Assembly: GCA_035610365.1 (NCBI GenBank)
Contig: CM069435.1
Span: 13,133,123-13,197,122, forward strand
DNA: 64,000 nucleotides
Reading direction: 5' to 3'
From: Aquatica leii
Taxonomy: Eukaryota; Arthropoda; Insecta; Coleoptera; Lampyridae
Position 1 is the stretch's first letter. The number at the start of each line of letters is the position of its first letter. Positions 43,530 to 54,388 of the stretch are shown here, one piece after another. A program made the position numbers and the translations under genes. A model generated the notes under the pieces. The model searched no databases. It was not told the origin of the DNA and saw only the letters and a list, made by a program, of their open reading frames with translations.

Positions 43530-44470
43530 GTTATCGCCAGCAAACGGGGCTATACGATCGCGTGGACCACTTTTGACTTGCCTCTGGGTGGTTTTCGGAT
43601 GCGATATATAACGTCATTAATACGCTGCACGACTTCATAAGAGCCCTCACCTTCGGCGACAAATTACGTCACGTCTGCTTTGGGGATTATACAACCAGAC
43701 CATGTCGCCAGGTTGAAACCCACCATTTTGTGCTTTGATGTCATATCTAGTGTTCATCCTGTCGCTGGCAATTTGTGTGTTTTTACGGACCTCTTCATGT
43801 ACTTTGTCAAGCCTCTTGGTCAGCTTGCTGACGTAATCTTCTCCAGTAACTTCTTCTTCAGGTCTTCGTCTAAATTGGAGATCGCATAGCAGTCGTATTT
43901 CGCGATCGAGCATCACACAGGATGGTGTTGGGCCTGTGCTTTCGTAAACGGATGATCGATATGCCATTAGGAAAAGGTGTAAGTACTGATCCCAGTCTCT
44001 TTGGTGTTCGAGCACTACTTTGGCTAAGTACTTGCCCATTGTTCGATTCATCCGCTCAACCATGCTATCAGATTGAGGATGGAGAGGCGTCGTCCTAGTT
44101 TTTTTATTCCCAACAGTCAGCAAACTTTTGAAACAGCCCAGACTCAATATTGCGACCTTGATCGAAGTGTAATTCCAACGGAACTCCAAAGAAAAACCCG
44201 TTTACTAATACGTCTGCGACTGTAGCTGTTTCCTGATTGGGTATAGCGTCAGCTTCTGTCCATTACGTGAAATAATCTATCGCCATCAAGATATATCTAT
44301 TTAATGAACCGGATTCTGGGAACAGCCCTGTAATGTCACCAAAGGGCTTCTTACACTGTATTGCTTTATGGATGCTTTGCGTTTTCTCGCTAGACCATTT
44401 CCTGGTGCGCAGACCGTGCATTTACGGCACCATTTCATGACGTCCTCTTTGCACTTCACCCAGTAGAATC
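43530..44470 (-). pseudogene. Integrase region of gypsy copy B
   Basis: The core and C-terminal part (43647-44189) reads TTPLHPQSDSMVERMNRTMG, containing the catalytic-glutamate neighbourhood, then DWDQYLHLFLMAYRSSVYES and PGDMVWLYNPQSR, the usual order at the end of gypsy integrase. The N-terminal zinc-finger part lies near 44440, where the minus strand shows a C..C pattern (KWCRKCTVCA-like). Integrase inserts the cDNA into the host chromosome. The region is interrupted several times. Confidence 0.82.
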
Positions 44471-44474
44471 GTTC

Positions 44475-45800
44475 TCAAACTTTTCCTAATGTCTTCTTAA
44501 TGCCAAAGTGTCCTTCTGATGTACCATCGTGGAGATGCTTCAACACTTCTGACACCCGGCTCTTTGGCACTACCAACTGTAGTCTGTTTCCCGTGCCCTC
44601 GACACTCTCTAGATATTGCTTAAGAAGGCCGTCTTTTACTATCAAAGATGTCCCACTGCGCCCAATACACTTTGATATTTCTGCCCAAAGCACTGATTTC
44701 TTCCCAGGTTGGTCGTCGGCCGTTTTCTTTCCAGTCTAGGAGTGGTCTTATTTCAGGATCGTTTTCTTGTTTGCGACGCAACTGCTTAGGTTCCCACTAG
44801 TCATCAACCATAGTAGTTTTTCGGAATTATTGACTTTTTCTTCAAGTTGCATACAATGACTGCAGTCCGCCGGGCGTGGTCTTCTGGACAAGGCATCAGC
44901 GTTCCGATGACTGCTTCCGGCACGATGTTCAGTGTCATAGTCAAACTTTTGCAGTCTCTCGATCCATCTTGTCACTTGTCTTTCCGGGTTACGGAACTGC
45001 AGTAGCCATTTTAAAGCGGCGTGGTCTTTTTTCAGTAAAAATTTTCGTCCATACAAATATTTGTAGAAATGTTTGATGGACTTGACGACTGCTAACAGTT
45101 CCCTCCAAGTCACGCAATAATTCCCTTTCTGGCTTGGACAAAACCTTGGTAAAATACGCGATTACTTTTTCTTGTCCATCTTGAACCTGCGAAAGAACCG
45201 CGCCTATGACCAGATTGCTTGCGTCGGCATCTAAAACAAATTTTCCATCTTCTCTTGGATAACTCAAAATCGGCAAAGTGACTAGGGCCTGTTTTAGTTG
45301 ATAGAAACAATTTTTGCAGTCTTCATTCCATCTAAATTATTTTGAAAATATTGGCAAATCTGGGTACAAATCGTCTATAATAGGTGCACAACTCAAGGAA
45401 ACTTCGAACCTGATGTTTGTCGATTGGTCTTGGCCATGCTTGCACTGTTCGAATTTTGTCTGGACCAGCCTTTACTTCATCTCTTGATACGTCGTGGTCA
45501 AAGTATTGCACTTCCTTCTTAAATATGTAGCACTTCTTTGGACTCAGTTTGAGGTTAGCCCCACGTAGTCGCTGGAACACTTTCTTCAAGTTGTTCAAGT
45601 GTTCTTCAAACGACCATCTAACCACGATCACGTCGTCCAGTTAAACCAAGCACGTCTTCTAAGACAATCAGCGCAAGATGGTCTCTATCAAACGCTCAAA
45701 CGTTGCAGGAGCGTTACACAGACCGAAGGGCATCACAGTGAACTGTCACAAACCAGTTACAATCGTAAAAGGTGTTTTTTTACGATCTTTGGGTTCTAAT
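44475..45800 (-). pseudogene. Reverse transcriptase C-terminus and RNase H of gypsy copy B
   Basis: RNase H motifs are KFVLDADASNLVIGAVLSQV (about 45200) and YDTEHRAGSSHRNADALSRR (about 44890), with the tether-like segment MTWRELLAVVKSIKHFYKYL between. Reverse transcriptase thumb sequence reads LKKVFQRLRGANLKLSPKKC (about 45550) and VRSFLELCTYYRRFVPRFA (about 45360). This is standard Ty3/gypsy Pol. The N-terminal part of the reverse transcriptase is separated by the insert at 45803-46925. Confidence 0.85.
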
Positions 45801-45825
45801 TCTGTAACGATGTTGCGAGACTTGC

Positions 45826-45905
45826 TTTTTGCGTTTGTTGTTGTTTATTTTGCGTTTGTTGTTGCTTTTTGCGTTTGTTGTTGATTTTTGCGTTTGTTTG
45901 TTTTG
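45826..45905. repeat. Minisatellite of TGCGTTTGTTGTTG units
   Basis: TGCGTTTGTTGTTG recurs about four times at 20-21 base intervals with spacers TTTATTT, CTTTTT and ATTTT. On the minus strand it would encode Gln-rich QQQTQK repeats, but there is no evidence it is translated. Confidence 0.75.
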
Positions 45906-46384
45906 TTCTGCACTCCGCAGTTTGAAACCTTCCGATTTCAAATTTTATGGAGGGGGTGTGTAACGTCCCGTTTGAGTTCATTACAATTAAAATTCAATTT
46001 TACATTTGTTTATTTTCTGCAACTAATATTGCACGTAAATTTATTCAGTTTGACAGCGTCGCGTTGTTTTAACCGACTTGAGTGTAGCTGAAACTTGCAC
46101 TTTCGCTGGGGCCACGCTTGGCGTGCGTGTCGTAGTGATGCGGGGAAGTCAAATTTTCTTGATTATGGCGTAAAAACCCATGTAATTTAATTTTTATTCA
46201 TTCCATCTAATTATTGGTGAGTTTACCTTTATTCTGATATAATTTTTCTATTGAATTCAACATTTTTAGTGATTTCGCAATGTTGCGCAATAGTTAAGAC
46301 AAAGGAATTTATTTTGAAGACCGTTGCATTGAAGGTGTAACGTGAGTACAGCATGTCATTTAAAAAACCATTCTAATTATTTAT

Positions 46385-46465
46385 ATTTAGGGTCTTTCTT
46401 TTTATTGGATCTTTTATTTTTATTCTGGATCTTTTCGTTTATTGGATTTTTTATTCTGGATCTTT
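46385..46465. repeat. Short tandem repeat TTATTCTGGATCTTTT
   Basis: Four imperfect units of TTATT(CT)GGATCTTTTA lie in tandem within the inserted LTR. Spacing alternates between about 18 and 22 bases. It is probably replication slippage inside the LTR. Confidence 0.65.
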
Positions 46466-46949
46466 TACTTTGGTTTTGTCGTGTAATTAATGGATTATCA
46501 GTTATTGAAGTTTATTATACACTGGGTTTATTCCTGTTGAAAAATTTTATCACGTTAACCAAGATGTGCTAAAAATAGAAGATATCCGATAACGTTATAT
46601 TAAACATGGTGAGTCAATTGGAATTAAGTTACTGCATTTTACATTCAAATAATCAAATTGTGTTATTAAAACTTTTCAATCAATAACAAATCAAACGTTC
46701 ACGACATTTGCATTTAATACCAATAATTAATAATTAGATGTAAGATTTTACGCTTTTTATTCATCACCAATAGGTGGTTGGCGCCCTAATATTTTATTTT
46801 AAATACTGTTTTATTCTAAATATGTTTAATTCAAATATTGTTCATTGTTCTCTAATGTAAATAGTTAATTAAATATAGTTAATAAATTAACGGAGTTCAC
46901 GTCTTTGTAATTATTTCCATTCAAACCCATCACCCAGAGGTCTGTGCTT

Positions 46950-48118
46950 ACGATTGTATCGTCAATTCTGGGTAAATGGTAGCGGTCCTTTCTGGTCACG
47001 TCGTTTAGCTGTCTGTAGTCCACGCAAAATCTAGTTGATTCATCCTTCTTCTTTACGAGTACCACTGGGGATGTCCATGGGCTACTTGAAGGGTTAATCA
47101 CGCCCTCTCTCTTCATATCCGTTTTTATTTGTTCGGTTTCCTCTCTTTTCGCTAAAGGAAGTCTGCGTGGATGTTGTCGTATTGGCCGAGCGTGAGTAGG
47201 TATTTCTTCGCCCATCGCTGTTCGAAGTCGTACTGTTAGTGGTAATGTCTTCTCGTTTTCCAACAACATGTCAGGACGAATGATGGTCTTCGTCGCTCCA
47301 GTGTCAACTAGTAACCGAACACTTCTTCTTATTCTTCTTCTTCTTCTTCGATGTCAGCATCAAACTCATAAAGACTTTCGGCAGCTTTCTGAACCCGACT
47401 CTTAATTTGAGCTTAGTACACTTGTTGAAGATGAGCATCTCCATATCTCATTTCTAATCGTGAAATTAAGAGTTCGTAATTTTCTTGCAGGTGGTCAGGA
47501 CTAGTTTGTAAAATTCCAAGCGCTTCTCTACGTAAGAACACTATTAATGACGTCGTTTTCTGCTGTTGCTCCAACCATTGGCTGTAGCTGCGACTTCAAA
47601 CTGCTTGTAGTAGATTGACCATGAAACTTTACCATCAAAATTTGGTAGAACTTTTTAAACTTGTGAGTGGTTTTTTTACGATGGTCCATTATTAAATCTT
47701 CACTCGTGACGTTTCCTTCACCATGACAATTCAGTTGGGTCATTCTTTCCTCAAGCAGTTGTATTCTTTTTCTCAATTTTTTCTCTAGTTTGACGTCTAT
47801 GGTTCTTGAATTTTCTTTTAACTTCTGTTCTAACTTGTCTTGTACTTCTTCTATTTTGTGATTCACAGATTCGCAAATTTCTTTTTTTAAATTTAACATA
47901 TCTGTTTGAGTTTCCTCTTGATCAATTTTAATTTGGGTTTCTATGCTCGTTCGTATTTCTTCTTTTAAACTTCTAGAATTTTCCAACAATTTTTCTTCTA
48001 TTGTATTTATACACATTTTGGAAATCTTTCTCGAATGTTCTATATCTTTTGGTATACGTTCTAGAACATGGATAACAACTTCGAGAAGGCTCTTGAATTT
48101 GAGAACGTTTCAATATTT
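46950..48118 (-). pseudogene. Gag-protease-reverse transcriptase start of gypsy copy B
   Basis: Gag (47528-48016) opens with coiled-coil sequence EEKLLENSRSLKEEIRTSIE and KLEKKLRKRIQLLEERMTQL, then QPMVGATAENDVINSVLT. Downstream, [20 protein letters not shown] and [20 protein letters not shown] are the first reverse transcriptase motifs. A CTT microsatellite lies at 47326-47355. An LTR piece (TTTTGGTATACGTTCTAGAA) abuts gag at 48017-48118. The region has been internally shortened and is broken. Confidence 0.75.
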
Positions 48119-50801
48119 TAGTAGTTTATGTATATTTCAAATTACGCCTAACTTTTAGCTCAATCTCAACGTTATACTTGAGAAATGCTCGAGCAAGTCG
48201 TTTTCAAGTAATCACTCCGACTCGTTTGACATTAACAAATAGCCAAAACTTTGGGATTTCTCGGCGAAGTATATTGTTGGCTAATACTAATAATTTTGAT
48301 TGATTAATTTTGATATTTCACAGTTTAACCTACAGAAACGTCAAATTTATGTGGTTGTCATTATTTTTTTGTATTTAGACGAACTGAAGGTCTATAGTAA
48401 ATATTGTGGTATAAAAGCAGGAAAACCAATTTTTCGTAAAAATCGGGTTATGTTTTTACTTTGTCTTCTGTGTGCTGAATTATTGCATACAGTCTGATGA
48501 AGACAGTTATTATTCTTTTTGCAATATTTTTTTTTGAAAATGACGTTACTCTTACTCTATGTAAGTAGATTCAGCTGAAAATTTCTAGTGGCATGAAACC
48601 ATAAACAAGTCAACAGTTGTAAAATTGGTGGTCATTTGATTGTTCCATTTTGCTAACTTTTCTAAAACCAAAATAAATTGTATGTGAATCTATAACGGTT
48701 AGCTGTTTTCCGACTTGAGAAAACATGGTTCTCGAGTACGTACGGAGTAGAGATTAATTGCTAAATTCCGACTATAGCAAGCAAGTATTTACCGATTTGA
48801 GCAATGCTTGAAAGTTATTACGAAATTTTGACTATAAGTACAGGCATTAAATTTATTTGTTTTTAAATTATGATTGAGAGGTAGCAAATTTGAGAAGCAA
48901 TCGCAAAAAACTGGCCAAGTCGAAAAATGAATTAATAAACCTGAGGCTAAACGCCATTTCGTAGGAACCGAGCTACGTACGAGGTAATCCAAATGTAGGA
49001 AACTATGAAGTTGTTAAGTTAGATAGTAAATATTACAATCGCAAATTTCAAAGAATGTATTTGAATTATACGCGGCATAATATTTCTAACTGTACTACGC
49101 AAGTGCAAAAATTTGTTTATATAATTGCAGAAACCATCTTAGAGACCAGTGGACAGCTGTTTCGTCCTATTTGGACTCCTCAGCACTGGAATACTCTAAT
49201 GCAGTTTCTACAACTATATAAAACAAATTGGCATAGTTTTATCCCATTCGGGTAATCAATAGGAATGGGATAAAAGTATGGAAATCAAGTCAAAGAAACA
49301 AGAAAGTGCTCTATCAAAAAATTAAGAAAACGTGATTACCATAGTTGCTAAAATTTGCAATCTGTAAAAAGTTTTGTCTCTAAAAACAAAATATTTTACT
49401 AACAACTCCAAGAGATGAATGGTGAAAAACAATGGCGAATACATTGATAAATTAAGTTTTGGTTTTTGAATGAATCGTCTTTATTTACATTAAAGAAATT
49501 CCAACGGATTCAAAGTTTAACCGGATGGATTTTGTAATTCCAAATGAGAAAAAACTTAAGGCAAAAATTTTTTTAGTTATTAAAAAAAACTGTTTTCAAT
49601 ACTGAAAGAAACTGGTTATGTTAAATTCGCAATATTATCTTTATAACTGATTTAGCTGTTAAATCTATTAATAACAAATTGAGGACACGCAATTTTGCGT
49701 CTAAAGTAGAATTTACAAAAGCCGTTAATCTTTCGCTTAATTCTATTTATAAAGTTACTACAACTAATTTTGTTACATCAAAAAACGAATAAATTCGCAC
49801 TTACGATCCATCGGTTTAACAATTCTATTTTTGCAATGTATTTCCCAGCAACGTTCTACGATTACGATAACGGTATACTTACATCGACAGAACAAGTTTT
49901 TTGAAACAATGAATTATACTACACATACGTCATAACTACGTAAACGTTACAAAAAATTCAAGTCAATGACACAAACGCAGGATTAATTAATTGGTCGGTG
50001 TATATTTTAAAACTTTCGCTTATAATTATTTCTTTTAAATGTTATGACGTCCGTATGTTTTTATTTCAGTTCGGGGATTACCCTTTACGAATTAAGTTTC
50101 TGGGGCAGTAGAAAATGCGTTAAAAAAATGTAAACTGGAGGTTATATAATACGTCTTATGTGACCTACTTAATAAAATTTTTTTTTGCCAGAATCCTTTC
50201 GTATTGATTAGTTTCATTATTTACAGATTACAATTTTTTTCTTTGGATACACTTCAAATCAAAAATAATTTTCTGGCGATATCGTTTTCATAATTCTATT
50301 TTCTATTATTCAGATTTTTTTGATTATAGTCCTAATTATTGTTGTACGCTATTTGGAAGTATTAAAAATGGAGCTTGTCTCCGTGCCTTTTCTACAACTG
50401 GTCATCGTTCATTTCTACAGTTTAGCGTAGTAGGCCGTTTCTAGAATTGTTTCTAAATGACCATATAGATCGTTACTAGTTTTTTGCATAAAATAATTAA
50501 TTTACAAAAAAACATTTCACACGTTTTAGCACATTATACAGTAATATTATCATAGTGTGACTACTTTAATACAGCCAGAAAATTACCACTCGGAACAAAA
50601 ACAAACAATATTTCAGCGGCATCTTTCTTTTGCTTACAGCAAATCATTAAGCAACAGTTGTTATTCAGACACGATTGATTATTACATAAATCACTAAGAA
50701 AATAATGAATGTTTCTGAATAATAAAACATACACGTGTTAGTGTTCTAACGTAATAACTAATTTTGCATGGTTTTCTTATGAACGAGCTGTCTATCGTAT
50801 A
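48119..50801. other. AT-rich DNA with unclassified repeat debris
   Basis: No gene supported. At 48660-48990 the mixed-composition DNA (CGACTTGAGAAAACATGG, CTCGAGTACGTACGGAG) is probably old transposon sequence. The hammerhead ribozyme at 49146-49189 is listed separately. Short frames (48300-48497, 49055-49255) lack domains. Confidence 0.45.
49146..49189 (-). ncRNA. Type I hammerhead ribozyme with minimal stem III
   Basis: Read on the minus strand, the 44 bases fold as follows: stem I CCAGUG paired with CACUGG (6 of 6 pairs), core CUGAGGA, stem II GUCC/GGAC with loop AAAUA, core GAAA, two-pair stem III AC/GU with loop AGCU, and cleavage-site C before stem I closes. Every conserved core position of the hammerhead (CUGANGA, GAAA, H17) is present. 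A two-pair stem III is characteristic of hammerheads in Penelope-like retroelements and retrozymes. It would self-cleave at GUC/CACUGG. The host element around it was not identified. Confidence 0.88.
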
Positions 50802-50882
50802 ATGTTATGGATTATGGGTGCAATTAAAATGGTTTATTATGTTATTAGTTTATCTTTTGTAGTTACGTTTTTATGTCAACAG
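50802..50882 (+). CDS. Possible first exon encoding a signal peptide
   Basis: ATG at 50802 opens 27 codons, MLWIMGAIKMVYYVISLSFV then VTFLCQQ, a hydrophobic leader, ending exactly at a consensus donor CAACAG/GTAGGT. This is the usual architecture of a first coding exon of a secreted or membrane protein. No second exon was recognised downstream in the window, and the foldback element at 51.4-52.9 kb would lie in the intron. Chance occurrence in AT-rich DNA remains possible. Confidence 0.3.
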
Positions 50883-51401
50883 GTAGGTAGTAGAATTTTT
50901 AATAATATAAAATGTTTATGACTTTTTTTATTTTTAAAATACTTACCATAAGGTGACAAGATTGATAAAAGTTAAAGTTTATAATGCAAAAAAGTATATT
51001 ATTAATCAACCATTTTTTTACAAATTTTCTTAGTGAAACAGTTTTATTGAAAAAAAATATAAAGAATTCATGCATACTTCAATATTAAATATTTTACCTA
51101 AGCAACTTTTAAGATTTTGAATATTTTTTAAAATCTTCATTCTGTTCTAATCAATAAAAATTGCAAGTTGATTATAAACAAGCACTGGATTTGATCACTA
51201 AAATATCCGTATTAGATAAAAGCGTTTTGATAAAAATAAGTAAACAAAAATAAAATAAAAATTTTAATTAAAAAACAATTTGTTTTCAAAGTTTCAAATT
51301 CTAAATAGTTTCAAATTCAAAAAATGTAGTCTAGACTTGAGATAGTCACTTTTTTAGTCAGATACCCGAAATGTAGAATAACTGCATGGTCCAGAATGAA
51401 A
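50883..51401. other. AT-rich DNA, nothing recognised
   Basis: AT-rich sequence between the possible signal-peptide exon and the foldback element. No motif was found. Confidence 0.5.
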
Positions 51402-52873
51402 GACAGCTATGGAAAGCCGTTTTACTTTTTAATGTCATATAGAAAAATTCGTTATTAAAAAATAATATGACGATTTAGAAATAAGTCAACACATATTTAA
51501 AATTAATTTCAAATATGTATTTCATATATTTAAATAAATAAACAGACTGCTGTCATATTTTTAAATTATTTGCCATAAGTTTTAACATAAACTATTCCAT
51601 TAAAAAATATGTGTTGACTTCTAAAAATATAATACTAATATGAGTAGACATATAAAAATATATTTTTTTTTAATGTGATAACAATAATTATTTGTTTTTA
51701 TTTTACGAATAAATATATTTCAAATTATTTTATGTATCAGTGGGGTAAATATAAACTTATAAAAATATTTTAACTTGTTTTAATGTGATACAGTAATTTT
51801 ATTTCACATTACTTTATAAGATTGTTTTATAACCACAATGTCTAAATAACATAAAAATGAATTGTAAATATGTTGTAACATATTTTAAATTAAATATTAA
51901 GTTAAAAAAAAACGGAATTTTCTTGATATATTAAACGAATAATTTCGACTACAATGAAATGAATGCATAACAATAAAATGAATTTCAAATATGTCTTTGA
52001 CATATTTTAAATTCGGAATTTATTTGTTTGTATATCGAAAAAATTCAATTTCAAATATGTTAAAGACATATTTTTAATTCCAATATAATTATATTCAAAG
52101 ATCTTCACGTTTAGCTAATATTATGTTAAGAGAATTTTTTTTGTCACACATTATATCGTTTCCCAAAGTTTCGTATATTTTAGTCATTTACCTAACAAAA
52201 AAATGAATTTCAAATATGTATTTGACATAATTTTAATTCCTAACGTTTTAATTCATCTGTTTTACATGTGGCAACGTAGCTTCGCGCGTGCGTTTATTCA
52301 AAATTGAAGAACTAAACGGTTTCAACAAGTTAATAGCAAATATTGGTTAATAGTATCAGGTCACAGCTGTGATCAAATGGTATCAGCCATAGGTTTCAGT
52401 GGTATCAGCATCTTTGGTATCAGCTGTTGGCGCGCTTTGAAACCGTTCAGCGTACGCACGCGTGGAGTTACGTTGCCACGTGTAAAACCGATTTAAAACG
52501 TTACGAATTAAAATTATGTCAAATACATATTTGAAATTGAATTTTTTCGATATACAAACAAATAAATTCCGAATTTAAAATATGTTAAAGACATATTTGA
52601 AATTCATTTTATTGTTATGAATTCATTTTAATGTAGTTGAAATTATTCGTTTAATGTATCAAAAAATTTCTGCTTTTATTTGAATTCAATATTTAATTTA
52701 AAAGATGCTACATCATATTTAAAATTTCATTTTTAGGTTATGTAGACGATAGAACTAATAAAAAAATTACCTTTGATGTAACAAGAAAATGTATAACAAC
52801 TTAATTTATATACTTTTTAATTTGGTGTATTAGTTGGATGCATTAAAAAGTAAAATGGTTTTCCATAGACAGC
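51402..52873. mobile_element. Foldback DNA element with iterated palindromes
   Basis: The ends TATGGAAAGCCGTTTTACTT (51408 on) and its inverted partner (to 52867) are flanked by a six-base direct repeat GACAGC (51402-51407 and 52868-52873), a likely target duplication. The 1,460-base body is a giant inverted repeat: 51940-52060 and 52190-52350 are mirrored by 52430-52680. The word AAATATGTCTTTGACATATTT, itself a palindrome, recurs with variations at about 51490, 51865, 51983, 52050, 52210, 52525, 52575 and 52695. The centre has four GTATCAG words. It has no transposase, so it must depend on one supplied elsewhere. Confidence 0.85.
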
Positions 52874-53292
52874 GGAAGAAAAAATCTTCTACAAAAATAG
52901 TTAGCAAAAAAATAAAAAAAGCTTAGTTTGTACGAACATTTTGCACAGCGGGTAGAAGGAAAAAGAAATCCACATGTACTCGCAGACAAAGTTAAAACAA
53001 ATATTTCTGTTTACTACTTTACATGGTTTAGTCCATGTTACTTGTCATAAGATGTTTAGGAAAGACAAGTACAAAATTTATAAAATAAGAAACGTCTACA
53101 TCTTGCTGTCACGAGATTACTTTCCCAAAATGGAATTTTGGCAACAGTGGATAAAGTAGATAAATGAAAGGCCCAGTTGAACTAATACAAATTCGTTTAC
53201 GGACACAAGTATTTTTTTTTGTTAGTGGATCTGTACACAAGGAAAATAAACCTATTTAGTCTAGAGAAAAACCTACAATCATGTACACTACA
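52874..53292. other. Intergenic DNA before gypsy copy C
   Basis: A short plus-strand frame (52974-53159) with lysine-rich sequence has no domain. The boundary with the LTR of copy C is at about 53293. Nothing else is seen. Confidence 0.5.
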
Positions 53293-53665
53293 ATCTAACC
53301 GAACTAATTAAATCTAAGAATATTTAATAAAAACACTTACACTATAATTTGTTTATTTACTTACACAAAGATAAAACCCGCAGATTCTATTTATTTAAAC
53401 ACTAACGTTTGTTTATACTAAAGTCACGTACAAGGTTGTACTCTGTTCACTTCTCTGACACGCGTTTATCACTTATTTATTTAGACTTGTATAATCTCCT
53501 TAACACTGCCGTCTTTGAATTACGGAAATAACTGCCCTCGGATTTGTTTGCACCCTATTTATACATTTTGGCGAAACGTTCCCGAATGTTCCACATACTT
53601 CGGTGAACGTTCTGAAAAATGTATACAACTTCGAGAAGGCTCTTGAACTTGAAAACGTTTTGCTG
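53293..53665 (-). repeat. 3' LTR of gypsy copy C (partial)
   Basis: From CTAACCGAACTAATTAAATC through TTACGGAAATAACTG to ACGTTTTGCTGCCCCC it follows the LTRs of copies A and B. The minus strand just inside has AAGAAGGGGGCAG, the likely polypurine tract. The outermost bases present in copy A (ending TGTTACA on the minus strand) are absent here. Confidence 0.75.
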
Positions 53666-53829
53666 CCCCCTTCTTAAGACTGTTCTGTGCCAGAGCAGGA
53701 GATTGGATGCGACACCGGTAGAAAGGATCGTGGCGATACCGGCAGCTTCCTTCATTCCTGCAACTTCCTTGACTATAAAAGTGACAGTCAATGGAATTTT
53801 CCTGACCCTATATTCTCCTTGGTTGGTAA

Positions 53830-54302
53830 CTACAGACCAACACTTAAACGCCTGTTCCTCGGAAGACGACCTCCAACATGTTTCAAACTGTCCTTCAATT
53901 CAGTTGATCTAAGACACAACCAAGCTTGGGTACTGCTAATTTCTTAACATGGTGGAACTACATTTCTTTCTTAAGATTCCATAATGTCCGCCACAGATTT
54001 TCATATAACGGCTTGGTACTTGAGTATTTCTTGGTGACCAGATAGAAAACGAAGCGTTTGTCACCACGTAGTCTTAAAACTTTTCTGACTGCCGGTTGCT
54101 GTCTTTGTAGTTCATTTAGCTGCCCAAACTTTTTTTTAAATACGACTGCAACCCCTCTGGACATGTCAAGATCCTCGCTCATGCAATGTGCGATGGCGTA
54201 ATCTTTTTGTGTTTGGAACAGGTCTTGTTGTTCCTCTGTGGTAACTCCGAATCTAACTTTTCCAGAACCTCCGTATAAGTTCATAAACTTCTCGAATTCC
54301 AT
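53830..54302 (-). pseudogene. OARD1/TARG1-like macrodomain carried by gypsy copy C
   Basis: The main piece (53958-54302, 114 residues) reads EEQQDLFQTQKDYAIAHCMS at about residues 23-42, EDLDMSRGVAVVFKKKFGQL at 43-62, and FVFYLVTKKYSSTKPLYENL near 83-102. These align with GDLF...LAHCISED..MGAGIAVLFKKKFGG and YYLITKKRASHKPTYENL of OARD1, including the catalytic-lysine region. The ADP-ribose-binding/catalytic-aspartate end (LGC.LDQLN) is recognisable near 53890-53930. It begins just after the integrase C-terminus and ends before the LTR. Fossil state. Confidence 0.85.
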
Positions 54303-54388
54303 TCCTTCAATTTAACTCCTGGTTCTGCTGCTTATTACTTTGGTTCGGACTTGAACTTGTGTATTGTGGTTATCGCCAGCAAACGGGG

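Larger units (their letters stand above)
45803..46925 (+). mobile_element. Fragment of another LTR element inside gypsy copy B
   Basis: At 45948-45958 GGAGGGGGTG precedes TGTAACGTCCCG, the signature of a polypurine tract and LTR start on the plus strand. The LTR runs to about ATTTCCA at 46921, with AATAAA-type signals near its end. The 150 bases before the tract would be the 3' end of that element's interior and include a GTTGTTG-rich minisatellite. No coding domain remains. It interrupts the reverse transcriptase of copy B, so it inserted later. Confidence 0.55.
42614..48118 (-). mobile_element. Ty3/gypsy LTR element, copy B, with macrodomain (fossil)
   Basis: On the minus strand: LTR fragment (48017-48118), gag (47340-48016), protease/reverse transcriptase (46950-47330 and 45332-45800), RNase H and integrase N-terminus (44400-45330), integrase core and C-terminus (43530-44190), macrodomain (43020-43480) and 3' LTR (42614-42890). 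A piece of another LTR element sits inside pol (45803-46925). It is broken, with perhaps ten or more interruptions and internal losses, hence old. It belongs to the same family as A and C. Confidence 0.88.

Noticed and set aside
48490-48530. CTGATGA followed by AGACAG, considered as a hammerhead
   Set aside because: No GAAA core and no stem I or stem II pairing.
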